Assembly (NCBI GenBank): GCA_037176885.1
Contig: JAWWNJ010000055.1
Coordinates: forward strand, 1,054,001-1,118,000
Direction: 5' to 3'
Length of the DNA stretch: 64,000 nucleotides
Source of the DNA: Favolaschia claudopus
Taxonomy: Eukaryota; Basidiomycota; Agaricomycetes; Agaricales; Mycenaceae
Shown here: piece after piece, positions 1-13,226 of the stretch
How positions within the stretch are numbered: position 1 is the stretch's first letter
How the letters are laid out: each line of letters opens with the position of its first letter
Program-made: the position numbers and the translations under genes
Notes under the pieces: generated by a model
The model's database searches: none
Told to the model about the DNA's origin: nothing
The model's input: only the letters and a program-made list of their open reading frames with translations

Positions 1-1103
1 TTAAAGTTTTATCCTTGTCTAACCTAAGCATTTTCCTCGTTCAGCTCATTATTCCTCGCTTGCGGGCCGAGGTTTTCGAAGGCGTTCAGATCCTTTTTTC
101 GAGTGTCATCCCGCTCGATACCAATCCGGAAGCAACCGAGATCTGGAGGATGGCGCGCATGTTTGGTGCGAAATGTTCGACACAGCTGACGCACGATGTA
201 ACCCATGTCGTTGCCGCGAAGGTGTGTTGAATATTTTCGACTGCTGATTTGAGAGCTCATGCGTCGCTCAATCCAGCGGGGAACGGTCAAGGTTGACGCA
301 GCGCGAAAACGGGGAGGCATCAAGATTGTGTGGCTTGCATGGTTCACAGATTGCATTGCCCTATGGCAGCGGCAGGATGAGACTGCGTATTTATTGGACG
401 ACGCTCCTACACTGCCAGCAAGTACCGAGAATCCGCTTTCAACGTTGCCCGCATCTACCGACGAAGTAGCTGATGAAGAAGAGTGGGACGCGACTGCCTC
501 GGGGGAGGGAGCCAATGGCGAGTACTCCTTCGATGCCATCAACTGGAACGACATCAACGATGAAGTCGATGCGGCCATGAACGAGAGCGATGATGAGGAG
601 GACGGGGGAGATGCGCGCAGCGAGCGGAGCGCCATGTCCGAGGATGACTGGACGGACGATGCCAGCAGGTTGGTAGTCCAGCCTCTCATGCCAAACTCTT
701 CTGATAAATTGTGTGTTCCAGTGTTCAGAGCCCGAGCGCTCCCTCAACGCCCACGCGCTTAAAGCGAAAGCGCCTGCGCAGCGTAACACCTGGGTCGGAG
801 GTGCTGAATGGAGGTGATTTGAAAGACGCACTGGGCTCTCCGCTGGCGAAGCGGAAAAAGGTCGCTGCTGAGCGAACAGGGTACTCGAAGCTCAAGGAGG
901 CAATTACAGCGGAAGAGGTCCGGAGTGGGAAACCGCCGCCTGCAGCTGATGGGAGTGAACAAGTCGAGGGACGGAGTTCAAGGCCAGTTTCGGATGACGG
1001 GATGCAGGAAGAGGAGGAGGAAGACGAGGAAGACGAGGATGGTGACGAATTCAACGAGGCCGACGACTTTCTAGCCCGTGAACTGGAGAGTGAGTGGGGA
1101 TAG
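1..1103 (+). CDS. fcp1: RNA polymerase II CTD phosphatase FCP1, C-terminal part (5' end outside window)
   Basis: FCP1 removes phosphate from the heptad repeats of RNA polymerase II so that the enzyme can be recycled. Only the C-terminal third lies here: a BRCT domain followed by an acidic tail. Visible BRCT signatures are VIPLDTNPEATEIWRMA, THVVAAK and GGIKIVWLAWFTDCIALWQR, which match the FCP1 family closely. Exons read about 45-221, 277-668 and 722-1103, with introns at 222-276 and 669-721; joining them keeps one frame through the BRCT domain. The tail is rich in Glu and Asp and ends DDFLARELESEWG, as expected for the TFIIF-binding end of FCP1. The catalytic FCPH domain (DXDXT) must lie upstream of base 1. 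The identification is secure; the exact acceptor of the first exon is inferred. Confidence 0.9.
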
Positions 1104-1389
1104 CGGGACTGTATCTGTATCTATATTGGCCTTACATTATTGGTTTTCTGCTGGAATTGTAGTTAGTATATTGTACATTTATCACCCACTTGAATACTAA
1201 TTTTTGTAAATGCAACAATCAGCGCTGCTGCACATCATCTCAGACAATGTATGAGTTTTCTGCTTCCTTGGTTTTCTCGGACGCTTCAATGGGCAATTCC
1301 CGATGAAATTTCACGCAGTCATGCACAAGACTGTATTTACATATTTACAACACACCAAAGCTACCGGAAAAGGTACAGTCTTTTAACGG

Positions 1390-4300
1390 TCAAGCATGGA
1401 TCGTCGCGCGACCATATGGTATCAGTCGGACGGGGTCGACGAGGCCATAACCCTGGTCTGATGGAATGACACCTCTCTCAGTACGCAAACGTCCCAAAGT
1501 TCTAACGTTGGGTTCCTTGAATAATGGGTGAGTGAGAAATGACCGACCGGGCATAGATAGGCTATACTTACCGCATTCACTGCGTTGAGCAGGGTACTTG
1601 CAGCCTCTACCTTCAATGTATTCGTTCCTGTCTTTACAAAGCGTGTTATATCGACAATGGGGGATGTCGGATCGGCGGTCGGAATTTGCGCTCCGTTCAC
1701 AAACGCTTTTATTGTGTGGAATACCGACCCAAAGTCGAGTTGGACCCCGACCGTACCCTTGTGGTCGTCCCATTGGAATGCCGTCACGTAGGTGCCGACT
1801 CCAGACGTATTTGCTTGACCAGGAAGAGTGTTCCAAGCCACAAGTCCTTCAGTCAGATTGAAGGTTGGCTGAGGTACGAGCACCGATTTGACGCCCCCTG
1901 CGTTGAGATTGGTGGGAGGAGTCCAAGCGACGATATTCAACTGCCATCCACCCAACGTACGTGTAGCCTCTCCACCAAGTGAGACTTTTACGGACCCCTT
2001 GCGTCCTGTCGAGAGTGTGTACGCAACCACGCCATCGCCGAACGAACGAATCTCGATATTTCCATCATCACCGACCGCCGATGCCGGAGAGTCGAGAGCC
2101 ACAAGATGTGTACCTAGGGCCGCGACATTCTCAAATTTACGTGCGCTCGACACAGCAAGCAGGATGTTCTCTCCTGAAGCCAAAGATATGTCAGGTATCG
2201 AGATGGCTCCGCTCGCGTCCTTCGTCCACAAAGCAACAGGCGAAACCTGGCCTGTCCAGGCGTCCAGGATGAAAGGAGTACCCGCGATGTCGGATCGGAG
2301 CGACAGAGTAAAGGACTCTCTTCCAAATTGAGGATTGTACAGCCAGAAGAACGTCGAGTCCTTTGTGTCTCGGCGAATGCTATAGAGAGCGTGCGATGTG
2401 CTGACACTGAGTGCAGGAAGGACTCCAAGAGAAGCCAGCGCAGCGGGGACTGAGTCTTCATCGGCAACAACTTTCACATTCTTTTGCTGTTGCAGCTGCT
2501 GCATAATAGATTTGACGCGGTCCTGCTGGGTACCTGTTGGGTCAAAGCCGGGGACGTCGTCGGGGACGGGACCCGAGATAATGATGGGTAGGCCCGATTT
2601 TGAGTATTGCAATATCCTCTGCGCTGCATCAACAGTGATGTTACGCTGTTGGTTCAGGATAAATGCTTTATATGCGGGCCCATTAGGGGCAAGGCGGCCT
2701 TTCGCCACGGATACACCAGGGAGCTTCAGGTTCTCTGGGCTAACATATTCGTATGTATAACCTTGATTCAACAACGAATCGCTGGAAAATGGCTTTACAT
2801 CCAAGGGAGTTACATCGTAAGCCTTGCGATAAATCGCGATATCGACCTGCGGAAGGTGATTAGGATGCGATATAGTGTCATCGAGCCGGTCTTACTTTAG
2901 GAACGCCGGACTGCAGTGCATACTGTGTGTGCTTGAGGAAGTCCATGTACTCTAGAAATCGGCGGCATCGAGTCCACATCTCGACTCAAAAGCCTCGGCT
3001 TAAACCTTACCTTTGTAATGACTCCATCCTGGGTTCCGAGGTCCGTGCATCTGAAGTAAGAAGAATTTAGATTTGAGCATGAGAAATTAGACAAATGTTT
3101 CACCTCTGCGAAGGTGTAGTCGAAGCAGGTGAATCCCTACGATAATCAATATATAGTGGGAGAGAAAAAGAAAACCCATACAGGCCATCTGAGGACAGAC
3201 AAAGCATTCACATTCAGTGTCGCCCAAGAAACAAGGGAGCACCACGTACGTGGTTTGAGCGTAGGGACCGGAATAAGGAAAGCCGTGAAGCATCGCAACA
3301 TTTACGCCTCCGGCGTACCCAACTTTAGCATCGTTAAGGAGATCTGTGATTCGCATTGAGGTAGCTTGTCCATAGTTAGCACCGATCTACAGCAAAGTGT
3401 GGGTGCAACTGAAGAGGAAAGGGAGCAAAAACAGCTCTGACCTCTGATGACATGATATTCCGATTTCCGAGATGCACCCCTCCCGACACCTGACGCGCTT
3501 CATCTACCGTAAGAAGAGCCAAAGTCTCGATCTCGGGTGCATCAGGAATAGCTGCACTGGCTGCGACATCAAGATGGAAATTGTACGCTGGTTGGGTAGA
3601 GAACTGGAACCCGACTTTGTGTGACCACTCTCTGAGGGTGGTCAGATAGTCTATGTACAAAGATGTCTGAACGATGTGAGTGATTTCTTGCTGCTGTTGT
3701 GAAGGGAGTTCATACCAATGTGTCCTGATAATCCTCCAAGAATTTGGCAGAATTGACGGTGGTTCCAAAATCAAAGCTCTGAGAAGGCTTTGGGGCCCCT
3801 GCGGAGACAAAGGTTGGGCGAATCGCGATACGTGTGAAAACTGCTACGCACATCCTGTCGAGATTGTAGACACCACAGGGAGTGTTTTGTTGATTTCATA
3901 TCCATGGCGCTCCTCGAAACGCTGAGGGAAAGCATCGGTCCAGAACAGTTGAGCCCAGAACTCCATCGAGTCTTCCCAAACGTAACTGCCAACGCCCGGA
4001 AGGCTTGCCACTGCACCGATACCCTCTCTTGCCAAAAGGTTCTGCTCCATGAATTTGGTAGTCACTTGAGCGCCTTTGGGAGAGAAATGATCCACGACAT
4101 AGGAGCCCCACGACCCTGGCTTGTTGCGGAATGAGCCAGTGAAACCTTTGGCAGCTTTCGAACCCCGATAAGCAGCTGATGATCGTCAAGTAGTCCTAGA
4201 GAGCCTCACCTTCAGGATAGCCATTGCGCCGGGAATAGTAAGCCAACAGCACGCTCGGAGCATTGGGTGCGGTGAACGACAAGCGATTGAACTTGTCAAC

Positions 4301-5091
4301 GCGTGCGGTCAAATCCTGCACGGTATCCCACTGCAAGGAGATTCTGAAAAAATTGGGGTCCGTCCCAGGAAGGAGTTCGGCGACCACAGCGCTGACCAAG
4401 GCCATCTTCGTGATATTAGCGCTGGGAGTGTCATTATTGGTCACATCAGGGAAGATGGTTGGATTCGGGAGGACGCCATTGAATTCCTCTCCGGAGGCCA
4501 GAAAATGCGAGCCGAATACGAGCTCAGTGAGCATGCCTTCCTTGTCAACGTCGTCCGGAAAGACAGGCACGCCAGCGCCTTGATTCGGACCCATACTGTT
4601 TCATAATCAATGATAGCAAGACCAGTAGTGCTAAGCTCTGTCACCTCAAATCTATGGTTAAATGGTTTTTCATCGCGGCCTGAACGAGCACAGACGTTAC
4701 ATCAACAAAACGATCCGAGCCGAAAGCGAAGTCGGTCGGGTCAAGAAGGACAGTCTGCGAAGACGGACAAAGTTAATCAATGAGGATATGAGCACACAGG
4801 ACGCACATACCCCACCGTAAGTCTGATAGCTACGATGGTGTTGCATCAGAAAGGGCCTGCAAAACTTGAAAATAGTCACCTCAAAAGCTCAAAACCAGAA
4901 CTCCCGACGCGAGCGATTTCAGCTACATCGGAACGTAAGACGTCTGGGGAAACGGCTGCATCTTGAATCCAATAACGCCACTTCACACCGGTCTTGGGCG
5001 ACGCGAATGAGCCCAGCTCGCCAATGACCCGGGCAGCAACCAGGGTTGACTGACAAAGTACGGGGATCAAGACGAACCATAGTGCCAACAT
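1390..5091 (-). CDS. Secreted GH106-like glycoside hydrolase (alpha-L-rhamnosidase type)
   Basis: A multi-exon minus-strand gene of roughly 1000 codons. The start at 5091 gives a hydrophobic signal peptide (MLALWFVLIPVLC) followed by SFASPKTGVKWRYWIQDA, as in fungal GH106-like secreted proteins. Later exons include FGSDRFVDVTSVLVQAAM (about 4680-4740), YVWEDSMEFWAQLFWTDAFP (3920-4000), GFQFSTQPAYN and VHLGNRNIMSSE (3430-3620), and a long last block at 1590-2804 holding a galactose-binding-like beta-sandwich ending near GYGLVDPVRLIPYG. Family members cleave terminal rhamnose or related sugars from plant polysaccharides outside the cell. The junction near 1580 is unclear: a good GT donor follows TLLNAVNA, but the only in-frame acceptor I see ends in AAG. 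If that intron is retained, the protein stops at 1422 instead. Family confidence is moderate; substrate unknown. Confidence 0.65.
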
Positions 5092-5943
5092 TATGGCGCC
5101 AGTTGGAAGAGAGCGATGCGCGAGCTTTGGGATTTATATCGCTACAGTGTAGGTCAGTTGACGAGGACGCGTCGGTCGAGCGAACATTTCTGAACAAAAA
5201 TCAGCGAAGTGATGAGAAGAAACATGGTCACTGGGACGCCAGTTTGAATGAGGTTTGATCCCATCGACTTCGCATTCAAACTGGGCCGTGCAGCGTAGGT
5301 GACTCGCGAAAAATCTTCATACTGTATAAGACTCAAGAGAAGGCACGGAGAAGCCCCGGCCAAGCCTTGTCCGCGCCTGTCGCTAGAATTTAGTGAGATG
5401 TGCGGGGGCACGAATAATGTTCCAGGGTAGGTGAGCGGAACACTCTCCGATGGTTTCTACTCTAAGTGGTCGAGAAATGTGAGAGGAATCAAGGGGAAAA
5501 AGTTGTTGCGACGAGCAAGCGACGTGGTTTCGGTCACGGTCATGGCGAGTTGTGATAATAGAGACAGCTAGCTGAGGAGCACTGGTTAATCAGGGAGGAA
5601 GAGAATGACTGTCGCGGGACGATCCAACGCCTCTGAGTCCGGTCCTAGCATCTAAGCAAGGATCTGCAAGGATTTGCAGTGATTTCAGATCTAAGATCTG
5701 AGATCATTCAAGAGGTCAGGCCATATCACATGTTGTACCCGCCGTCGCCAAGCCTTGATGCGCACTGAGGCGAACGGGCCGCGAACCCTGGCGAATCAGT
5801 TGAACTTCGAGGGCTGAAGGATTGGAATGGTCGGGGTCGAGGTGAAACATTACACAAATCTAATCTAATTATACACTTGGTAGAGCGGTCTGAAAGGACG
5901 GGTTGGTGAGCGCCTCATAACAAGGCTGGAGGTTGGAAATCAC
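5092..5943. other. Intergenic region upstream of the GH106-like gene
   Basis: About 850 bp without a credible gene, lying between the start of the secreted hydrolase and the stop codon of RPT1, so it should hold the hydrolase promoter and the RPT1 3' UTR. It contains a perfect 7-bp inverted repeat with a 1-nt spacer at 5686-5700 (cagatct a agatctg), preceded by a short direct repeat of the form gcaaggatttgca at about 5657-5680. I see no other structure. Confidence 0.5.
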
Positions 5944-7641
<1,698 letters not shown>

Positions 7642-7738
7642 TGTAGGATATTGTGGTAGGAGGGAAGAGAGTACGCGTCGGGTTACGTGACGCGCACCGC
7701 CACATCAGGGATCAATCCTCCTCCTCTTCATAGCCATT
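7642..7738. promoter_or_regulatory. 97-bp divergent promoter between RPT1 and VMA1
   Basis: The start codons of RPT1 (minus) and VMA1 (plus) are 97 bp apart, so both promoters and both 5' leaders must fit here. Visible motifs are ACGCGT at 7673-7678 and TTACGTGA at 7683-7690 (a bZIP/CRE-like octamer), plus a pyrimidine-rich stretch just before the VMA1 ATG. I do not see an exact proteasome-associated GGTGGCAAA element. The motif functions are inferred only. Confidence 0.6.
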
Positions 7739-10092
7739 ATGGCTGGTGCACTCCAGAATGCTAAGCGCGACCTCAACAAGATCCAAGATGAGGATAGAGA
7801 AAGCAGATTTGGTCAGGTATATGGCGTATCAGGCCCCGTCGTCGTCGCAGAGAACATGGTCGGCGCTGCCATGTACGAGCTTGTTCGCGTCGGTCACGAT
7901 GAGCTTGTAGGGGGTGCGTATTATGCATATTTTTTGCGCAGAAGGCTTGATCTACCCCAGAGGTCATTAGGATTGAGTCAGACAAGGCTACAATCCAGGT
8001 CTACGAGGAGACTTCTGGCGTCACTGTTGGTGACCCTGTGTTGCGAACTGGGAAACCTCTTAGCGTTGAGCTAGGGCCTGGTGCGTCGTTTCTGCGGGAA
8101 TAGGCACGAGTCTCATAATCCGTTACAGGTCTAATGGGTAATATCGTGGATGGTATTCAACGACCCCTGCGTGTAAGTTCGAGCTCTACACGAACGAGAA
8201 CAGGTCGTTGACGCCCGTCAAGTCTATCCAAGAGCGCTCAAAGTCGATATACATCCCCCGTGGCATCAACACCGACGCTTTAGATCGCAGCATCCAATGG
8301 GATTTCAAACCCACAACATTCAAGGTACTTGATCACTCGGTGTCAAGCTTTGGAATGTCATAAACTCATGTCGTAGGTCGGCGACCACATATCTGGAGGC
8401 GACATCTTCGGCAGCGTTTATGAAAATTCGCTAGTCGACAACCACAAGATTATGTTGTCTCCGCGAGCCCTTGGCACGATCACTCACATCGCCGAGAAAG
8501 GGAGCTACGCAGTTGATGTACCCAATTGACTTCGCCAGCATACGCTTCAACTAACTATGTTCACAGGACATTGTGTTAGAAACCGAGTTCGAAGGCAAGA
8601 CGACTAAGCACACCATGATGCAGCTCTGGCCTGTGCGCGCACCGCGTCCTGTTTCCGAAAAGCACACCGCAGATTATCCTCTCTTGACTGGTCAACGAAT
8701 CCTCGACGCCTTATTCCCGTGCGTTCTTCAAATCAAGTATCACACCCTCATGCTCACTCGGAATAGATGTGTACAAGGTGGAACCACGGCTATCCCTGGT
8801 GCTTTCGGATGTGGAAAGACCGTCATCTCTCAGGCACTTTCGAAATATTCAAACAGTGATATTATTGTATATGTTGGATGTGGCGAGCGCGGCAATGAGG
8901 TTTGTTAAAATTTGCCATGTCTGCTGTAGTCTAACATGTCTTCTCTAATAGATGGCGGAAGTTTTGATGGATGTAAGAATTTTTTCATCGTTATCCACGG
9001 CGTTGCTTCAACCTATTGTAGTTCCCTCAACTAACCATGGACGTGGGCGATCGTCAAGAACCGATCATGAAACGGACAACCCTCGTCGCAAACACCTCCA
9101 ACATGCCTGTCGCCGCTCGAGAAGCCTCCATCTACACTGGTATCACACTTTCGGAATACTTCCGTGATCAGGGTACCAATGTCGCTATGATGGCGGATTC
9201 CACCTCCCGATGGGCTGAAGCGCTTCGTGAGATCTCGGGTCGCTTGGCCGAAATGCCTGCCGACTCTGGTTATCCTGCATATCTCGGAACCAAGCTTGCC
9301 AGTTTCTACGAGCGCGCTGGCAAGGTTGTATGTATCGGCAACCCGGCGAGGCAGGGAACAGTGTCCATTGTCGGAGCGTCAGTTTGAGACGCCTTCTGCT
9401 GTTCTTCAAGGAATTAACTTTTTTAACAGTGTATCACCTCCTGGAGGAGATTTCTCTGATCCTGTCACTTCCGCAACCCTGGGTATCGTGCAAGTTTTCT
9501 GGGGTCTCGATAAGAAACTCGCCCAGCGGAAGCACTTCCCCTCCGTCAACTGGTCATTGTCGTATTCGAAGTATACCAAGGTTCTAGAGCAGTACTACGA
9601 GAACAATGCGCAGGGCTTCATTGAGCTGCGAACCAAGACGAAGGAGATTCTGCAGAAGGAGGAAGATCTCGCAGAAATCGTGCAGCTAGTCGGGAAGAGC
9701 GCACTGGGCGAGAACGATAAGATTACGCTGGAGGTAGCACGCATGCTCAAAGACGACTTCTTACAACAGAACGGTATGAGCGAGTACGACCGCTTCTGCC
9801 CGTTCTACAAGACCAGCGGAATGCTCAAGTGCTTTGTCGGCTTCCACGACGCTGCTATCCGTGCGGTCAGCCAGAGCCAGGGCGATATAACATTTGCGAA
9901 AATTAAGGACGGTGCCAGCGACCTCATGTTCAAATTATCGCAGATGAAGTTCGAGGTATGTATCTTTTCCATGATGGAAGCGACGTCCCTGATCTTGTCC
10001 AGTCTCCTTCACAAGGGAAAGAGCCCATTGTGCAGAAGTTGGACGAACTTTATACCGAGATTCAAGACAAATTCAGGCAGATGGTTGAATGA
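7739..10092 (+). CDS. VMA1: V-type proton ATPase catalytic subunit A
   Basis: Subunit A hydrolyses ATP in the V1 sector and so drives acidification of vacuole, Golgi and endosomes. The start at 7739 gives [19 protein letters not shown]. Exons then read through [16 protein letters not shown] (beta barrel), the non-homologous region SIYIPRGI, Walker A GAFGCGKT (about 8810), [33 protein letters not shown] (about 9190-9255) and the helical C terminus ending QDKFRQMVE. The gene has many short introns, one of them splitting GERGNE from MAEVLMD. The intron at 8173-8222 appears to use an AAG acceptor. The position where the yeast gene carries the self-splicing VDE intein (before the Cys of GCGERGNE) is uninterrupted here. 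Full family length, all nucleotide-binding motifs present. Confidence 0.96.
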
Positions 10093-10271
10093 TTTCTCAG
10101 AACTGTACCCAGCACGGACTTACTTAATGACGCAATAATGATGATCGCCGTACATAGAACTTGTTTTCCTGCTACCTTTTGACTCGAGTATACGCTGAGG
10201 AGCATTTGGGTAGGCACCTTGGTTCTGACGAGAACGGAATACATTTCCAACATCCAAGTCCTATACTACAT

Positions 10272-12085
10272 CTAGGAAAATAGTAATATTTCTCCGGCGT
10301 CCACTTCACCGTCTAAGTCTGTCGTGGATTTTGGACGTTTAGAACGTTTCAGGAGATTTTGCTCCCTGTGTTGTTCAGGCGTTTTCTTATTACGCATTCG
10401 CTTGTGAGAACGCGACTCGCAATGAGAAGTCAATTGACGCTCGTCAACCATGAAGGGTTGTGTCGGGTCAACCGTACATATCGAACAGACAATCTTTCGT
10501 TGTGCCTGCAGCACCGAATTAGGACTGCGAAGGAACGTCAGAAGGGCCACATTAGCTGAAGACTGTAAAAGCGCTTACTCTACGGCCTTGTCGTTTGTCC
10601 TCAGCATTTTTTCAGCAATTTCGGAAAGCTGAACGGGATCAGGCAGCTCTTCCGAGTTGAGAAAATCTTGTCCGTCACCATCAGCTCCCTGTCTTTGTTG
10701 AATGAATCGACTGACCTTGACTCAACCGGACGGCGGAATCTCGAACATTCGACGCCCAGTTCTGGCCCTCATCTGAACAGTTGATTTTGAGGCATAGGTC
10801 ACCAGCAAATGAAGAAAGCTAGTACCTGTCGCGTCTAGTAAATAGGTAGGGACTACCTTCTCATGGGCATTCGCAGCATCGATTGCGGGGAGAAGTTTGT
10901 TTCGTATCCAGGAGATTTGCCTCTTCGCGTACTGTCGCGTCGACAACTTCATATTCTCAACGGCTTCATTGTATGCTTTGTCGGTCTGGGAACAAGTGAG
11001 ATAGTTGTTGAACTCCTTATAACCTATTAAGATGGTTTTGCCCCGGACCATACGAGTGTATTCGCTAACTGACCGATAGATTGGTATATACCGAGAGTAT
11101 AGTCGACAGCGGGGTCAGATCCCGCTTCGGATGTATGCTGGGCAAGAGTATGGAGAGAGCGAACTTCCTCTAAAAGACCTCTCTGCCAGAGCGTGAGGTT
11201 GGGAAGAAATTTTGCATGGGGATTGCAAACCTCGATCATTGCATCCACACGAGTGTCGAGGCGAGGGTGGAGTACTGACGGTTCAGCATAGAGCCACAAA
11301 CAAAGAGTGCGGTATCTTAACAAACATGAGAGCCTGAGAGGCAATTTACGTAGTGTTACAACACCTAGGCTGCAATGAAATCTCGGATTGCTCGCTTATG
11401 ATCTCACTCGGTGCGCGCCCGGTATCCTTCACGATATTAAGACTGCGAAACACTTTGCGCGTGTCTCTCCAATGCCAACGCGCAGCTATTGCGGGATCCA
11501 GGTGATGCAATAGCAGATGCAGAGAAGCAGCAGCCTCGGGATCGTCGGCAGCAATTGGAGGTTGTGGAGGAAGAGAATTGAACAGTTCAAGCAAATCAGG
11601 TGGCAAAGACGCAAGCGCGCGAGTTATGCTAGCAGAGAATGTTGGCGGTTGTTCGGCTTGCATACCGGCGAGACGGTCAGGGAATATCAGATGTTGCATC
11701 CAGTACGAAGTGCCTCCAACAATGATTGGGATTTCATCCTTCATATGGGTCTCTTCTATCTACAGTTCGGTGAGGTAGCTGGTGCTGGGTAATACAGGAA
11801 ACTGACCACGCGGGTAGCATCCGCTACCCACTGGCCAACGACGTATTGTTCTCCAGGATGCTTGAAGCCCATGAGCAGGTGGTCAATGCCGTGCCGCTCA
11901 GCTTCGGAGACCTTGTTTGTGAGGACATCCAGGCCAGCATAGACTTGCATTGCGTCTGCATTGACGATTCTCGCGCCTTTCCAGCGAGTTTTTTGCTTGG
12001 ATATGTGGAGGGCGAGATCGATGGCGAGATTAGACTTGCCAACGCCGGTTGTGCCAAAAATCGCGATGATGGGACGGAGAGACAT
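10272..12085 (-). CDS. MOD5: tRNA dimethylallyltransferase (tRNA isopentenyltransferase, Mod5/MiaA family)
   Basis: This enzyme transfers a dimethylallyl group to adenosine 37 of tRNAs reading codons that start with U; in fungi it can act in the cytosol, nucleus and mitochondria. The start at 12085 gives MSLRPIIAIFGTTGVGKS, which contains the P-loop GTTGVGKS within the first 18 residues, so no later start is possible. Further motifs are NADAMQVYAGLDVLTNK, GIDHLLMG, PIIVGGTSYWMQHLI, WHWRDTRKVFRSL and YAKRQISWIRNKLLP. The last exon carries a C-terminal C2H2-like finger (CSICTV...HCESRSHKR) and a basic tail, as in eukaryotic members that bind tRNA through this finger. The gene converges on VMA1 and diverges from the uL15m gene. 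Confidence 0.92.
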
Positions 12086-12122
12086 ACGCAGTCACGCTGG
12101 GTCACATGGTCACACCGCCAAA
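12086..12122. promoter_or_regulatory. 37-bp divergent promoter between MOD5 and the uL15m gene
   Basis: Only 37 bp separate the two divergent start codons. The segment contains three GTCAC pentamers in the same orientation at 12091, 12101 and 12109. Neither ORF can start much later, because the MOD5 P-loop and the uL15m presequence follow at once. The transcripts must therefore have almost no leader or must overlap each other's coding sequence. Confidence 0.55.
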
Positions 12123-13078
12123 ATGTCTTCAACGCGCATCACCTCTCGACTCAGCCTACGAAATTTGAAGCCCTTGCGCGGTGCTCAACATAGTGTATAG
12201 AACCCATCTTCAATCCTTGTCTCAATCTCAACCTTTTCTCTCCAGCAAAAACGAGTGGGACGCGGTCAAGGCTCAGGACATGGTCAAACCGCAGGACGCG
12301 GTAACAATGGTCAAAAATCACGGTCTGGGCCAGGCATAAGACCAGGGTTTGAGGGTGGTCAAACGCCAATAACGAAGCTCTTTCCTAAACGAGGCTTTGT
12401 CAATCGGTGCGTCCTTCGTAACCGCCGAATTAAATTGGATTCACCTTCCTCCAAGGAATGAGAAAACATGGGCGCCAGTCAATCTCGACCGAATACAGCA
12501 TTGGATAGACGAGGGACGCTTGACTTCATCTCCAGAAAATCCTATAACTGCTCGTGAACTCCTGCTGAGTGGATGTGTCCACGATGTGCATGACGGTATC
12601 AAGCTATTGGGAGACGTATGTTTCCCCATCACGCATGCCTCTCATCCTCACCTGTAACATCAGGGAGCGGAATACTTCAAAACCCCCATCTATATCACCC
12701 CGTCACGAGCTTCCAAGAGCGCAATAACGGCCATAGAAAGCAACGGCGGCAAAGTGATATGCAAATATTACAATGCCCTAGCCCTCCGCGATTGCGTCAA
12801 AGGTCGAACAGACAGGACAGAAGCTGCGCCAACCCGTCGCGACGACATCAGTATGTATACGAACCATGTGTTTGACCGTTTCGATACTGACATAGGGCCA
12901 CGCAGTATGGTATAGCAGATTACGGAACAGAGGATACCTGTCCCCGGGTGCCTTGCAGAAAGTTGGACCGCTACCATTTGTGCAAGACCGCTGGAAGACG
13001 CTTGCTACAGATCTTGGTGTATGGAGAACTCAGGATTTCAACACGGGGAAGAGAGTGACAAAGAAGAAGAAAAAGTAG
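12123..13078 (+). CDS. MRPL10: Mitochondrial large-subunit ribosomal protein uL15m (MRPL10)
   Basis: uL15 is a structural protein of the large ribosomal subunit; this copy is mitochondrial. The start at 12123 gives [20 protein letters not shown], an Arg- and Ser-rich amphipathic presequence without acidic residues. After an intron comes the classical glycine-rich uL15 core [20 protein letters not shown] and [22 protein letters not shown] (about 12255-12410), which is close to the bacterial L15 signature. The following exons read [32 protein letters not shown] and a fungal C-terminal extension that ends in a basic Lys run (VTKKKKK). The splice near 12405 is inferred. The identification is firm because of the conserved core. 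Confidence 0.9.
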
Positions 13079-13226
13079 AACAGTCGTTTCCTAATAATAC
13101 AGTGCATTCAGTCATTAATAACGATATTGGACGAACGTCTCTGGACTGTTTGAACGTGAAGTTCGCGTGGCTGGGTCGCGTTGTCTGGCTTTGTTTGGCT
13201 GGGTCGCGTTTTGAGTGACTTTGAAG

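Noticed and set aside
24..1054. Long minus-strand serine-rich open frames at the start of the window.
   Set aside because: They are antisense shadows of the acidic coding sequence of FCP1, whose BRCT domain is clear on the plus strand.
5686..5700. Perfect inverted repeat as a possible transcription-factor operator.
   Set aside because: A 7-bp palindrome of this kind is common by chance in 64 kb and nothing else supports a function; noted only in the intergenic entry.
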